Shown here: positions 30,845 through 39,337 of the stretch, piece after piece | Position numbering within the stretch: the stretch's first letter is position 1 | How the letters are laid out: the number at the start of each line of letters is the position of its first letter | Assembly: GCF_006716355.1 (NCBI RefSeq) | Contig: NZ_VFOW01000001.1 | Coordinates: 806,001 to 870,000 of the forward strand | DNA from: Stackebrandtia endophytica | Lineage (GTDB): Bacteria; Actinomycetota; Actinomycetes; Mycobacteriales; Micromonosporaceae | DNA: 64,000 nt | Direction of reading: 5' to 3' | The notes under the pieces: generated by a model | The model's input: the letters and a program-made list of their open reading frames with translations, nothing else | Database searches by the model: none | What the model was told of the DNA's origin: nothing | Made by a program: the position numbers and the translations under genes

Positions 30845-31336
30845 GTGCCAACGCGAGGCGTTATCTACGTGCACTCAAGCCCACCGGCAGTGTGTCCACA
30901 CGTCGAGTGGGCCATAGGTCGTGTTCTCGACTGCGAAGTCGAGCTGGATTGGTCGATACAGGCGGCGTCACCGGCAACGTGGCGTACCGAATGCGCCTGG
31001 TCGGGCCCGGCCGGAACGGCCTCCAAGCTCGCCACCGCCTTGCAGCGGTGGCAGATGCTTCGGTTCGAGGTGACCGAGGACCCCAGTGCCGGTGTCGACG
31101 GTGAGCGGATCATGTTCGTTCCCGGGCGTGGTCTGTTCCGCGCCGCGACCAGTGCCAACGGGGATCTGATGATCGCCGAGGACCGCATTCGCGCGTTGCT
31201 GGCCACCAGCCGGGATGCCGACGGTCTGCGTCACGGATTGAGCAGACTGCTCGGTTCGGAGTGGGACGCCGAACTCGAGGCGTATCGACATTATGGAGAC
31301 GACTCGGGCCAGAACTGGTTGTCCCAGGTGAGCTGA
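30845..31336 (+). CDS. DUF3145 family protein
   Basis: 163 residues from GTG 30845, preceded by a strong AGGAGG. The order TRGVIYVHSSPPAVCPHVEWA, TASKLATALQRWQMLRFEVTEDP, then MIAEDRIRALL and ending with WLSQV matches the actinobacterial DUF3145 family closely in pattern and length. Function is unknown. No partner gene is apparent; the Pro-rich gene follows by 78 bp. Confidence 0.88.
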   Translation: MPTRGVIYVHSSPPAVCPHVEWAIGRVLDCEVELDWSIQAASPATWRTECAWSGPAGTASKLATALQRWQMLRFEVTEDPSAGVDGERIMFVPGRGLFRAATSANGDLMIAEDRIRALLATSRDADGLRHGLSRLLGSEWDAELEAYRHYGDDSGQNWLSQVS

Positions 31337-31414
31337 CGTCGACGGTCGTCCGCGACCACCATGCATACTGGGTGGGAACGGTTCACCGCACGACGATGCC
31401 CAAGGATGTCCACG

Positions 31415-32476
31415 ATGTCCAGACCGCCACTGCCAGGCGACCTTCCACTGTGGCCCGGCACCGCCGAGGCCGCCGAACGAGCTCGTAAAGCGGCGATAGC
31501 CAAGAAACAGGCCGAACTGGCCGCCAAGAAAGCCGCTCAGGAGAAGGCTGCGGCTCAGAAGGCCGCCGCCGAGGCGGCCAAGAAGAAAGCCGCCGCCGAA
31601 GCCGCTGCCAAGCAGCAACAGGCGGACCGGGCCAAGGCGAACCCCACGGGCACCGCCGCCGTGGGTGCCGCCGCGGTCGGCAGTGCGTCGGTCTCCGGCG
31701 CCGCGGCCGTGAATCCGGCCAACCTGTCGGGAGAGGCCCAGCAGGCGGCGATCCAACAGGCGATCGCCGAACAGGCGGCGGTGTTGGCTCAACAGATGGC
31801 CGCCCAACAGGTCGCAGCACAGCAACAGGTCGCGGCACAGCAGCAGGCCGCCGCACCTCCCCCGCCACCACATCCCGGCGACCGGGTGTCACATGCGTCG
31901 GCGCGGTTGACCTCCGGCACCGACGAGGCTCCAGCAGCCCCGGGTTTCGCGCCTCCGCCGTACCCTCCGCCGGGAACCATGCCGCCGCCACCGGGGGCTG
32001 CACCGGTCGGGTACCAACAGCCGGGCCCTCCACCGCCACCGGCTCCGTCGTTCAGCCTGCCACCGGGTTCGGCACCGGACATGGAACCCTCGCCACCGTC
32101 GTCGGGGCCGCCGGCCGGCTATCCCGGCGCTGCGGGCTATCCCGGCCCGCCGCCACCTGGCGCACCGATGGGTGCGCCGGGACCTCATCCCCCGCACGGT
32201 GGTCCGATACCGCCTCCGACGCCGCCGCACCAGTTGCCACCCGGCTCGTACGGTCCGCCTCCACCGGGGCGATACCCACCGCCACCGCCACCCGGATACG
32301 GACCGCCGCCGGGTCACCATCCCGGTCCGTACCCACCCCCGGGGCCACCGCCACCTCCGCATCAGCACGGTGGACCGCAGCAGCCACCTCCGCCGTACCC
32401 TGGCCACCACGGTCCTCCGCCGCCGTATCCCCCAAGGCCGGATCAACCGCCACCACCGGCTTATCCGCCTCGGTAG
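31415..32476 (+). CDS. Ala/Lys-rich helix plus Pro-rich low-complexity protein
   Basis: 353 residues from ATG 31415 (AAGGA 8 nt upstream); two further in-frame ATGs lie earlier, at 31361 and 31406. Residues ~20-75 are an Ala/Lys/Gln/Glu-rich stretch likely to form a long helix or coiled coil. Residues ~110-150 are Gln/Ala-rich. From about residue 152 to the end the chain is Pro/Gly/Tyr repeats (PPPP, YPGPPP, GYPG, PPPPYPP). No signal peptide. Low complexity makes homology-based naming unsafe. Its stop abuts that of the convergent SulP gene. Confidence 0.65.
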   Translation: MSRPPLPGDLPLWPGTAEAAERARKAAIAKKQAELAAKKAAQEKAAAQKAAAEAAKKKAAAEAAAKQQQADRAKANPTGTAAVGAAAVGSASVSGAAAVNPANLSGEAQQAAIQQAIAEQAAVLAQQMAAQQVAAQQQVAAQQQAAAPPPPPHPGDRVSHASARLTSGTDEAPAAPGFAPPPYPPPGTMPPPPGAAPVGYQQPGPPPPPAPSFSLPPGSAPDMEPSPPSSGPPAGYPGAAGYPGPPPPGAPMGAPGPHPPHGGPIPPPTPPHQLPPGSYGPPPPGRYPPPPPPGYGPPPGHHPGPYPPPGPPPPPHQHGGPQQPPPPYPGHHGPPPPYPPRPDQPPPPAYPPR

Positions 32477-34132
32477 TCAGAGCACGCCGGCGTCACGCAG
32501 CTGACGCCGTGCGGCGTCGACCGCCTCCTCGGCCTCGCCGTGGAGGTGGTCGCCGGTGCACACCCGGTCCAGCACCCCGAGCACGGTCAAGGTGTCGTGT
32601 TGATCGGTGCGCACTCCCGACATGTAGACCTCGATGCCCCGGCGACGCAGCTCGTCGACGAAGTCGCACAGCACCAGCGCGCCGGTGGCGTCGATGGTGG
32701 TGACGTTGCGCAGGTGCAGCACCACGATGCTCACGGTGGTGCCCTCGCAGGATCGCATGAGCGTCTCGTTTCCGGCGGCGAAGAACAGTGGACCGTGCAG
32801 GTGGAACACCTGGATGTGTTCGGCGAGTCGACCGGCTCGTTCGTCGTGGTGGTCGTTGGATCGCGGGGCCTCGACGTGCAGTCGCAGCGACGCGGCGAGT
32901 TTGGCGACCGCGATGATTCCGGCCAATGCCAGTCCGATGAGGACTCCAAGGATCAGGTCGAGCGCGACAGTGGCCACGGCGGTCGACAGGAGGACGGCTC
33001 CGTCGGAGCGTGCGACGCGAGCGAAGTTCTTCAGGGTTCGCAGGTTGACCATCTTGATCGTGGTGGCCATCAACACGCCGGCTAGGGCGGCCAGCGGAAC
33101 CTGACTGACCAGTGGCGCGGCCACGAGCATGAACCCGGCCAACAACAGGGCGTGCCATGCGGCCGCCATGCGGGTGCGGGCCCCGGAGCGCGCGTTGACG
33201 ACGGTGCGGGTCACGGCACCGGAGGCGGGCATACCACCGAACAGCGGGACGACGAGGTTGGCCAGGCCCTGGCCCAGGAGTTCTCGGTTGGGGTGATGCC
33301 GATGCGCGCCGGGCGCGAGTCGGTCGGCGACGGTGGCGCCCAACAGACTCTCCAGTGACACCAACATGGCTATCGCCAACGCCGGGGGTGCCAGGGCGAG
33401 GACCAGGCCCGGGTCGAAGAACTCGACGCTGGGTGGTGGCAGGGTGGGTGGCAGTTCACCGATCAGGGCCACGTCCACCCCGGCCAGCACCTCCACCACG
33501 GTCGCGGCGGCCACGGCCAGCAGCGAGAACGGGATCGCGGGCTTCCAACGACCGCCGACCAGCATGATCGTGGCGACTCCGATGGCCATGACCAGGTCGA
33601 TCCAGGCTGGACGCCCGACGAATCGGTCGAGTGCCTCGACGGCGCCGGGCAGTACGTGGTGGGCGTCGCTGCTGGTGCCCAACGCCGACGGCACCTGCTG
33701 CAGGAAGATCACCAGCGCGATGCCGATGGTGAATCCCTCGATGACCGGCGCGGGAACGAATCGAACGAATCGTCCCAGCCGCAACAGGGCCATCGCGACC
33801 AGGAACGCACCGGCCAGCAGACCGACCATGAACACGCCGCCGGTGCCGTGGACGGCGACGATGGGTATCAGGATCACAGTGATCGCACCGGTCGGCCCCG
33901 AGACCTGCAACCGGGAACCACCCATCAGAGCGCAGAGAAGTCCCGCGATGATCGCGGTGACCAGGCCCGCGGCGGGATCGATACCGGCGGCCGCGCCGAA
34001 TCCCAACGCCAGTGGCAGGGCCACGATCGCCACGGTCAGTCCCGCCAACAGATCCGGTCTGGTCGAGGAACGTACATCGGCGAAGTCCCGTCGGTTCGGC
34101 AGCAGTTCGCGAAATCGAGTGCGCGCGGTCAT
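32477..34132 (-). CDS. SulP-family anion transporter with STAS domain
   Basis: 551 residues. About 10-12 hydrophobic segments occupy residues 28-420, with SulP features VAIVALPLALGFGAAAGIDPAAGLVTAI and GGSRLQVSGPTGA. A C-terminal STAS domain follows (FFAAGNETLMRS, VVLHLRNVTTIDATGALVLCDF). SulP proteins move sulfate, bicarbonate or other anions with Na+ or H+. A beta-carbonic anhydrase lies 1.4 kb away, divergent, so bicarbonate is a reasonable guess but unproven. No ribosome binding site is clear before ATG 34132. Confidence 0.88.
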   Translation of the reverse strand: MTARTRFRELLPNRRDFADVRSSTRPDLLAGLTVAIVALPLALGFGAAAGIDPAAGLVTAIIAGLLCALMGGSRLQVSGPTGAITVILIPIVAVHGTGGVFMVGLLAGAFLVAMALLRLGRFVRFVPAPVIEGFTIGIALVIFLQQVPSALGTSSDAHHVLPGAVEALDRFVGRPAWIDLVMAIGVATIMLVGGRWKPAIPFSLLAVAAATVVEVLAGVDVALIGELPPTLPPPSVEFFDPGLVLALAPPALAIAMLVSLESLLGATVADRLAPGAHRHHPNRELLGQGLANLVVPLFGGMPASGAVTRTVVNARSGARTRMAAAWHALLLAGFMLVAAPLVSQVPLAALAGVLMATTIKMVNLRTLKNFARVARSDGAVLLSTAVATVALDLILGVLIGLALAGIIAVAKLAASLRLHVEAPRSNDHHDERAGRLAEHIQVFHLHGPLFFAAGNETLMRSCEGTTVSIVVLHLRNVTTIDATGALVLCDFVDELRRRGIEVYMSGVRTDQHDTLTVLGVLDRVCTGDHLHGEAEEAVDAARRQLRDAGVL

Positions 34133-34711
34133 GTGTTGTCCCGTTTCGTGGCTGGAAAGAGCGCCCGGCGCAGCACATGCGTCGGGTACGTAGGCGGAAA
34201 CGGCGCCGATGGGGAGTCGAGCCGGTGAATCGTCGGTCGTGGTCGCCGAGCCGCGGCCGGGGTGCGGGCCGCGTGGGTCAGTGAGTCCGGTCCGCGTAAA
34301 CGGTCGGCGTAACGCAGTTGCGGTGGTGGCGCGGGCAGATGACCCGCGCGGTCAGCATGCGGGCGCATGAGCCCTTCATCCGCCAGGCGGTGATCCTGTC
34401 GGTGCCGTGATGGGTCCACCGGATGCTCCCTCGTCGAGGGTCGTCGGTCATCAGAGTGGGCATGCAACCAGTCAACCACCAAACGACTACGGAGGGTGAC
34501 ATTTTGGAAAGCCCGGCGCGGCGATGCGGCACCGACGAGCGCTGTTCCGCCGACGCGGCAACGGGAATCCCACATTTCGGTCGAGCGTCGACGGCACCAC
34601 CGCAACCACACGGCACAGTGGACCCGTTGATCCGGGGCCGAGAGGCGACTGTGACGAATGTTGCGGTGGCGGCGCTGTCGGGAGTCCGGTTCGGTTCGTA
34701 TGCTCCTTTAC
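34133..34711. other. Long divergent intergenic region
   Basis: 579 bp between the SulP gene and the DsbA-like gene. Long open frames on both strands lack coding character and ribosome binding sites. The only supported element is the leaderless -10 at 34699-34704. Confidence 0.45.
34699..34704 (+). promoter_or_regulatory. -10 hexamer TATGCT, leaderless start
   Basis: TATGCT lies 7 nt before the ATG at 34712; no Shine-Dalgarno sequence. Confidence 0.55.
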
Positions 34712-35350
34712 ATGACGAACGAAAAGACCACGGCACGATTCTGGTTCGACCCGCTCTGCCCCTGGGCCTGGATGACCTCACGTTGGATGTTGGAAGTGGA
34801 GAAGATCCGCGACGTGGAGGTCAGCTGGCACATCATGAGCCTTCAGGTCCTCAACCAGGACAAGCTCGACGAACTTCCCGAGTTCTACCGCGAGAAGGTG
34901 GCGACCGGCCTGTGGTGGCAACCCGTCCGCGTGGTCGCCGCAGCGCGGGCGAAGCACGGCGACGAGGTCGTCGGAAAGCTGTACACCGCATTGGGAACCC
35001 GCCTCCACAACCGCGGGGAGGAACTCGGGCGCGAACTGTTCGAGTCGGCACTGACCGAGATCGGGCTCTCCACCGATCTGGCCGACGCCGCCGAGTCCAC
35101 CGAGTACGACGACGCCATCACCGCGTCGCACAACGAGGGCATCAACCTCGTCGGGCAGGAGGTCGGCACACCCGTCATCGCCGTTCCCGGTCATGATGGC
35201 GAACCGATCGCGTTCTTCGGTCCGGTGGTGACCCCGGCGCCGAAGGGCGAGGCGGCCGGCCGCCTGTGGGACGGAACCCTTCTCGTGGCGAGCACTCCGG
35301 GCTTCTTCGAGATCAAACGGACCCGCACCCGGGGGCCCGTCTTCGAGTAA
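34712..35350 (+). CDS. DsbA-like mycothiol-dependent oxidoreductase, monothiol form (Rv2466c-like)
   Basis: 212 residues. The N-terminus reaches the active site FWFDPLCPWAW, with Cys16 and Ala19. The C-terminal GTPVIAVPG, FFGPVVTPAPKGEAAG and FFEIKRTRT match the M. tuberculosis Rv2466c (mycoredoxin-2-like nitroreductase) family. Rv2466c itself has a CPWC motif; here the second Cys is Ala, so a monothiol, mycothiol-using mechanism is likely. A paralogue lies at 47076-47681. It is followed by beta-carbonic anhydrase after 134 bp. Confidence 0.83.
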   Translation: MTNEKTTARFWFDPLCPWAWMTSRWMLEVEKIRDVEVSWHIMSLQVLNQDKLDELPEFYREKVATGLWWQPVRVVAAARAKHGDEVVGKLYTALGTRLHNRGEELGRELFESALTEIGLSTDLADAAESTEYDDAITASHNEGINLVGQEVGTPVIAVPGHDGEPIAFFGPVVTPAPKGEAAGRLWDGTLLVASTPGFFEIKRTRTRGPVFE

Positions 35351-35484
35351 GTGGTCGACAACACTCCGCTATAGTCCGTGGCGACATCGTCGTCGTCGAT
35401 CGGCGATCGCCCACCGACACAGCCGTTTCGGCCGGATCCGCGTGTCGCGGGTCCGGCCGAAATCACGAATTCGCAGGATTGAGA

Positions 35485-36120
35485 ATGACAACGACAGAAT
35501 CCCGGGCCGCGAAAGCGGCCAAAGCAGAACACGACCACGCTCACATGCCGCAGTCTCCGGCGGCGAAGTCGGCGCTCAACACGCTGCTGGAGGGCAATCG
35601 CCGTTTCGTCGCCGGCGAACCCTACTACCGGCGAGACATCACCGCAGCCCGCGCGGCGGCCACCGAGCAGCACCCAATCGCGGCGGTCTTCACCTGTGTG
35701 GATTCCCGGGTGACCGCCGAATCGTTGTTCGACTGCGATTTCGGGCACCTGATCGTGGTTCGCACCGCCGGGCACGTGCCCGATCGCGCGGCGGTCGGCT
35801 CACTCGCATTCGCAGTGTCCGAATTGGATGTCTCACTGGTCATCGTTCTGGGACACGAGCGATGCGGCGCCATCCAGTTGGCCGTCAACTCATATCGTGC
35901 CAATCCTCACGGCATGACCGGCAATTTCCTCACCGACGAGCTGCACTCCATGGCGGCCGAAGGGGTCGAGAAATCCCCCGACGACCCGTATCACGCGGCC
36001 ATGCTGCGGCAGATCGACCACACCGTGGTGGAGCTGCGCGGCGACGACCAGCTGGCCGGCGCCGAGGTGATCGGCGCCAGATACGACCTCGACCACGGCA
36101 CGGTCCGAATCGTCGCCTAG
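35485..36120 (+). CDS. Beta-carbonic anhydrase
   Basis: 211 residues. It reversibly hydrates CO2 to bicarbonate. Zinc ligands are visible as Cys71 and Asp73 of CVDSR and His124 and Cys127 of LGHERCGA, with Arg75 of the Asp-Arg pair. The first ~25 residues are polar with His repeats (EHDHAHM). ATG 35485 has AGGA upstream. Its last 4 bases overlap the convergent ThiE-like gene. A SulP transporter gene lies nearby on the other strand. Confidence 0.93.
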   Translation: MTTTESRAAKAAKAEHDHAHMPQSPAAKSALNTLLEGNRRFVAGEPYYRRDITAARAAATEQHPIAAVFTCVDSRVTAESLFDCDFGHLIVVRTAGHVPDRAAVGSLAFAVSELDVSLVIVLGHERCGAIQLAVNSYRANPHGMTGNFLTDELHSMAAEGVEKSPDDPYHAAMLRQIDHTVVELRGDDQLAGAEVIGARYDLDHGTVRIVA

Positions 36121-36719
36121 CCGGTTGGTCGAATCGGGGAGGACAGCGCGTCGGTGATGCGGCGCACGATCTCCGCCGGGTCGTCGGCCCGCATGATCGC
36201 GCCCATCACCGCAACTCCGTGAGCTCCGGCCCGCCGAGTCGCGACGACGCGTTCGGCGGACTCGACACCCGCCAAGGCGTATACCGGAATCCGCAGTCGG
36301 TGGCAGGCGTCGCGCAGGCCCGTTTCGCCCTCCACCGGTCCATAACCGGGCTTGGAGGCGGTGGCGTAAATCGGTGAATAGGTCACGTAGTCAACCGATC
36401 CCGGGTGCTCGCCACGATGGATCGACCGCCCGACCAGACGCGGCCGGGCGGTCGGCAACCGAGCGTGGGCCGACAGGTGGCATGCCGTCACCGGCCAACC
36501 GGGATCGGCAACGATCACCTCGACGTCGGGCAGTCGCCGACTCAGTTCGGTGGCGAGGTCGCGACGCCGGTAGGCGGGCAACGCCTTCTCCCGAAGGATG
36601 AGACTGAACGGACCGCCCACGCGGGCACGGCACACCTGTTCCACCAGGTCGGCAGGTGTGCCACCGCGCGTCTGAGACGCGTCGGTGAGCACCAGTAGGC
36701 GATGCGCGGGTACGGCCAC
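36117..36719 (-). CDS. Thiamine-phosphate synthase family protein (ThiE/TenI-like)
   Basis: 200 residues, a TIM-barrel of the ThiE/TenI family. Seen are LILREK (phosphate or pyrophosphate region), SPIYATASKPGYGP, IPVYALAGV and GVAVMGAIMRADDP. The loop that normally reads like ND-x-x-x-x-A...GVHLGQ is replaced by VIVADPGWPVTACHLSAH, so catalysis as standard ThiE is uncertain; a TenI-like aromatase role is possible. No other thi genes are adjacent, and no TPP riboswitch was seen. GTG 36719 has CAGTCT 7 nt upstream and may be leaderless. Confidence 0.75.
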   Translation of the reverse strand: MAVPAHRLLVLTDASQTRGGTPADLVEQVCRARVGGPFSLILREKALPAYRRRDLATELSRRLPDVEVIVADPGWPVTACHLSAHARLPTARPRLVGRSIHRGEHPGSVDYVTYSPIYATASKPGYGPVEGETGLRDACHRLRIPVYALAGVESAERVVATRRAGAHGVAVMGAIMRADDPAEIVRRITDALSSPIRPTG

Positions 36720-36945
36720 GCCGTCAAGACTGCCCCACGAGACGACGAATCGTCATCCGGTAGTCCGTTCGATCGACAGTCGGCGGAACGGGCCGCTTCA
36801 CCGTCTCGTTGCCGCCCAACGGACCTGGGCTGCTACCACGGCGAAGGTGCCGCAGAGCCAACAACCGACGACCGATGGTTAACGTTTCGATATCGCATGG
36901 CCACAGATGTTGCGCACGCCACGCGGGACTGACAAACTCCACCAG

Positions 36946-37707
36946 ATGGGACCAGTTGAGCATATCGACGCACTGCGTCGCGAGGGTGCGTTGTTGGCGG
37001 AAGTCGCCGATGAGGTGGGGATTCACGCCCCGGTGCCTACTTGTCCCAATTGGACCATCCGAGACCTGTTGTGGCATACGGGCACCGTCCACCGTTGGGC
37101 AAGAACCATTGTAGAGCAACGTCGAACCGAGGAGCCTGCCGAGACCGAAATGGCGCGGATCGCGGGCCCCATTCCCGACGACGCCCTACTGGTGGAGTGG
37201 TATCGCGAAAGCCACGCCCAACTGGTTCGCACCCTGTCGAACGCGCCGCCCGACCTCGCCTGTTGGCAGTTCCTCAACGCAGCGTCCCCACTGGAGTTCT
37301 GGACGCGCCGCCAAGCCCACGAGACCGCCATTCACCGCGTCGACGCCGAAAGCGCCCGAGGCGACGAGATCTCCCCCGTCGGCGAACAGTTCGCCTCCGA
37401 CGGCATCGATGAACTGGTGAAGGGCTTCCACAGCCGCAAGAAGAGCCGGGTTCGCAGTGCCACCAACCGCATTCTGCGACTGCGCGCCACCGACGAACCG
37501 ATCGGCCGGGACTGGTATCTCCACATTTCGCCCGAACCACTGGCGACCACACACGCCCCGTACGGCACAGTGGACTGCACCCTGAGCGGACCCGTCGAGC
37601 TCATCTATCTAGCACTGTGGAATCGCTGCCGCGTTGACGACCTGACCGTCGACGGTGACGCCACCCTCGTGAAACTGTGGCAGGAGACCTCCGCCGTCAC
37701 CTGGTGA
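36946..37707 (+). CDS. Maleylpyruvate isomerase-family (mycothiol-dependent, DinB-like) protein
   Basis: 253 residues. The N-terminal four-helix domain contains CPNWTIRDLLWHTGTVHRWA and later RRQAHETAIHRVDAE, whose His and Glu residues form the metal site in MDMPI_N proteins. The C-terminal half matches the MDMPI_C region (DWYLHISPE). Family enzymes use mycothiol as a cofactor in isomerase or transferase reactions; the substrate is unknown. ATG 36946 has CAAACT 7 nt upstream and no Shine-Dalgarno sequence. Confidence 0.82.
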   Translation: MGPVEHIDALRREGALLAEVADEVGIHAPVPTCPNWTIRDLLWHTGTVHRWARTIVEQRRTEEPAETEMARIAGPIPDDALLVEWYRESHAQLVRTLSNAPPDLACWQFLNAASPLEFWTRRQAHETAIHRVDAESARGDEISPVGEQFASDGIDELVKGFHSRKKSRVRSATNRILRLRATDEPIGRDWYLHISPEPLATTHAPYGTVDCTLSGPVELIYLALWNRCRVDDLTVDGDATLVKLWQETSAVTW

Positions 37708-37896
37708 TCCCCCCACCGGCCAACCTCGGTGAGACGACACGAAACCCGGCACCCGTCTCTTCTCTCCCACCGGTACACCTGCGTGACTACGCAGCCGTTC
37801 GTCGGCGCCTGAAACCGGATGCCCCTAAGGGAAACCGTGACGAAAGTCAGGGATCAACCCAGGCTTGCGACCGATGGCGGGGGTGCGGGAATGTTC

Positions 37897-37902
37897 TACA
37901 GT
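37897..37902 (+). promoter_or_regulatory. -10 hexamer TACAGT, leaderless start
   Basis: TACAGT lies 6 nt before GTG 37909. It decides this start over in-frame ATGs upstream (37819, 37891). Confidence 0.55.
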
Positions 37903-37908
37903 TTGGTC

Positions 37909-38622
37909 GTGGCAGAACTCGAGCACGCGATCATGGTCTACCTCGAGGGCATCATGTCCTCGCCGTGGATCTATGTGGCCGTATTTAGCATCGCATTTCT
38001 TGACGGCTTCTTTCCTGTCGTGCCGGGTGAGACATCGGTGATCGCCGCGGGAACCGCCGCAGCGGCACTGGGCAACCCCAACATCGCGCTGATCATCCTG
38101 GTGGCCGCCGTCGGCGCGTTCTGCGGCGACCACGTCTCCTACGCGATCGGTCGCTTCGGTTTCTCCCGAATCGCCAAACCGGGCACCAAACGACAGGCCG
38201 CGTTCGAATGGGCCCGCAACGCCCTCGAGGAACGCGGTGGGTTGGTCCTGGTCATCGCCCGGTACATCCCCGGCGGACGCACCGCGGTCACCATCACCTG
38301 CGGCGCGGTGCACTACCCGCTGCGGAAGTTCATGTTCTTCGACGGCATCGCGGCGGTGTCGTGGGCGTTGTACTCGGCCGGAATCGGGTACTTCGCGGGC
38401 ATGATCTTCGAGAGCCGGCCGTTGCTGGCGTTGCTGCTGGGATTCTCGGTCGCCATGACCATCGCCGGCATCGTCGAACTGGTGCGCTTCCTCAAGAAGC
38501 GTCGGGCAAAAAAAGCGGGTGAGCTGGCCACGGCCGGCACCGTCTCGGTCGGCGAGCCAGCCGCATCCGAAGCGGTGGCGGTGGCGACCGGCTCGACCGA
38601 AACCTCCGTCAAGAACCCGTAA
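37909..38622 (+). CDS. DedA-family membrane protein
   Basis: 237 residues from GTG 37909. Hydrophobic segments number about five, with DedA/VTT features FLDGFFPVVPGETSVIAAG, GAFCGDHVSYAIGRFG, and RYIPGGRTAVTITCGAVHYPLRKF. The Arg-containing ARYIPGGR loop is characteristic. DedA proteins are linked to lipid flipping and membrane energetics. The last ~40 residues are Ala/Glu/Thr-rich and probably cytoplasmic. A terminator hairpin follows. Confidence 0.88.
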   Translation: MAELEHAIMVYLEGIMSSPWIYVAVFSIAFLDGFFPVVPGETSVIAAGTAAAALGNPNIALIILVAAVGAFCGDHVSYAIGRFGFSRIAKPGTKRQAAFEWARNALEERGGLVLVIARYIPGGRTAVTITCGAVHYPLRKFMFFDGIAAVSWALYSAGIGYFAGMIFESRPLLALLLGFSVAMTIAGIVELVRFLKKRRAKKAGELATAGTVSVGEPAASEAVAVATGSTETSVKNP

Positions 38623-38638
38623 TCGACAACCTGATCAT

Positions 38639-38669
38639 CGGCCGGGGTGGCAGCAGGCCACCCCGGCCG
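38639..38669. terminator. Bidirectional hairpin terminator
   Basis: 13-bp perfect stem (CGGCCGGGGTGGC and its complement) with a 5-nt loop between the convergent DedA and response regulator genes. Confidence 0.8.
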
Positions 38670-38671
38670 TG

Positions 38672-39337
38672 TCATGCCAGCCCTTCCACGATTCCGGCCT
38701 CGTAGGCCAGAATCGCCGCCTGCACCCGATTGCGAATCTCCAACCGGGTCAGAATCGCCGATACGTACGCCTTGACGGTCCCCTCGACGACGTGCAGTCG
38801 TTTGGCGATCTCGGCATTGGACAATCCGGCGGCCAGCAACTCCAGCACCTCGCGTTCCCGGGTCGTCAACGTCTCGATCCGCTGCCTCGCCTGCGCGGAA
38901 CGGGTCATGCGCCCGCCGCCACCCTTGGCCAGCTCCGTGATGACCCGTCGGGCGACCTGGGGGGACAGGAAGGCCGCCCCCTGGGCCACGGCGTGAATAC
39001 CCGCGATCAGCTCACGCGGATCCCCCGACTTCAAGAGGAAGCCGCTGGCTCCGTTGCCCAAGGCGGCGGCGATGTACTCGTCCTCCCCGAAGGTGGTGAG
39101 CATGATGATGCCGGTTTCGGGTGCCAGTCGGCGAATCTCCATCGCCGCCGAGATTCCATCCATTTTGGGCATTCGAATGTCCAGGAGCACCAGGTCGGGT
39201 CGATGGGCCCGGACCTGTTCGACGGCCTCGCGCCCGTCGGCGGCCTCCGCCACCACGGTGATCTCGGGATCGGCGGCGAGGATGGCACGCACCCCCGCCC
39301 TGATCATGGCCTCGTCGTCGGCCATCACGATCTTCAC
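38672..39337 (-). CDS. NarL-family response regulator
   Basis: 221 residues. The receiver domain begins VKIVMADDEAMIRAG; phospho-acceptor Asp53 is in LVLLDIRMPKMDG, with acidic pair Asp7-Asp8. The LuxR-type helix-turn-helix near the C-terminus reads TTREREVLELLAAGLSNAEIA. GTG 39337 overlaps the kinase stop as GTGA, with GGAG upstream inside the kinase gene, so translation is coupled. Targets are unknown. Confidence 0.94.
   Translation of the reverse strand: MKIVMADDEAMIRAGVRAILAADPEITVVAEAADGREAVEQVRAHRPDLVLLDIRMPKMDGISAAMEIRRLAPETGIIMLTTFGEDEYIAAALGNGASGFLLKSGDPRELIAGIHAVAQGAAFLSPQVARRVITELAKGGGGRMTRSAQARQRIETLTTREREVLELLAAGLSNAEIAKRLHVVEGTVKAYVSAILTRLEIRNRVQAAILAYEAGIVEGLA

Noticed and set aside
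34129-34611. Possible gene in the SulP-DsbA intergenic region
   Set aside because: The Arg/Pro/His-rich frames on both strands lack codon bias typical of neighbours and have no start signal.
36720-36945. TPP riboswitch ahead of the ThiE-like gene
   Set aside because: No CTGAGA or matching helix pattern; the start looks leaderless instead.
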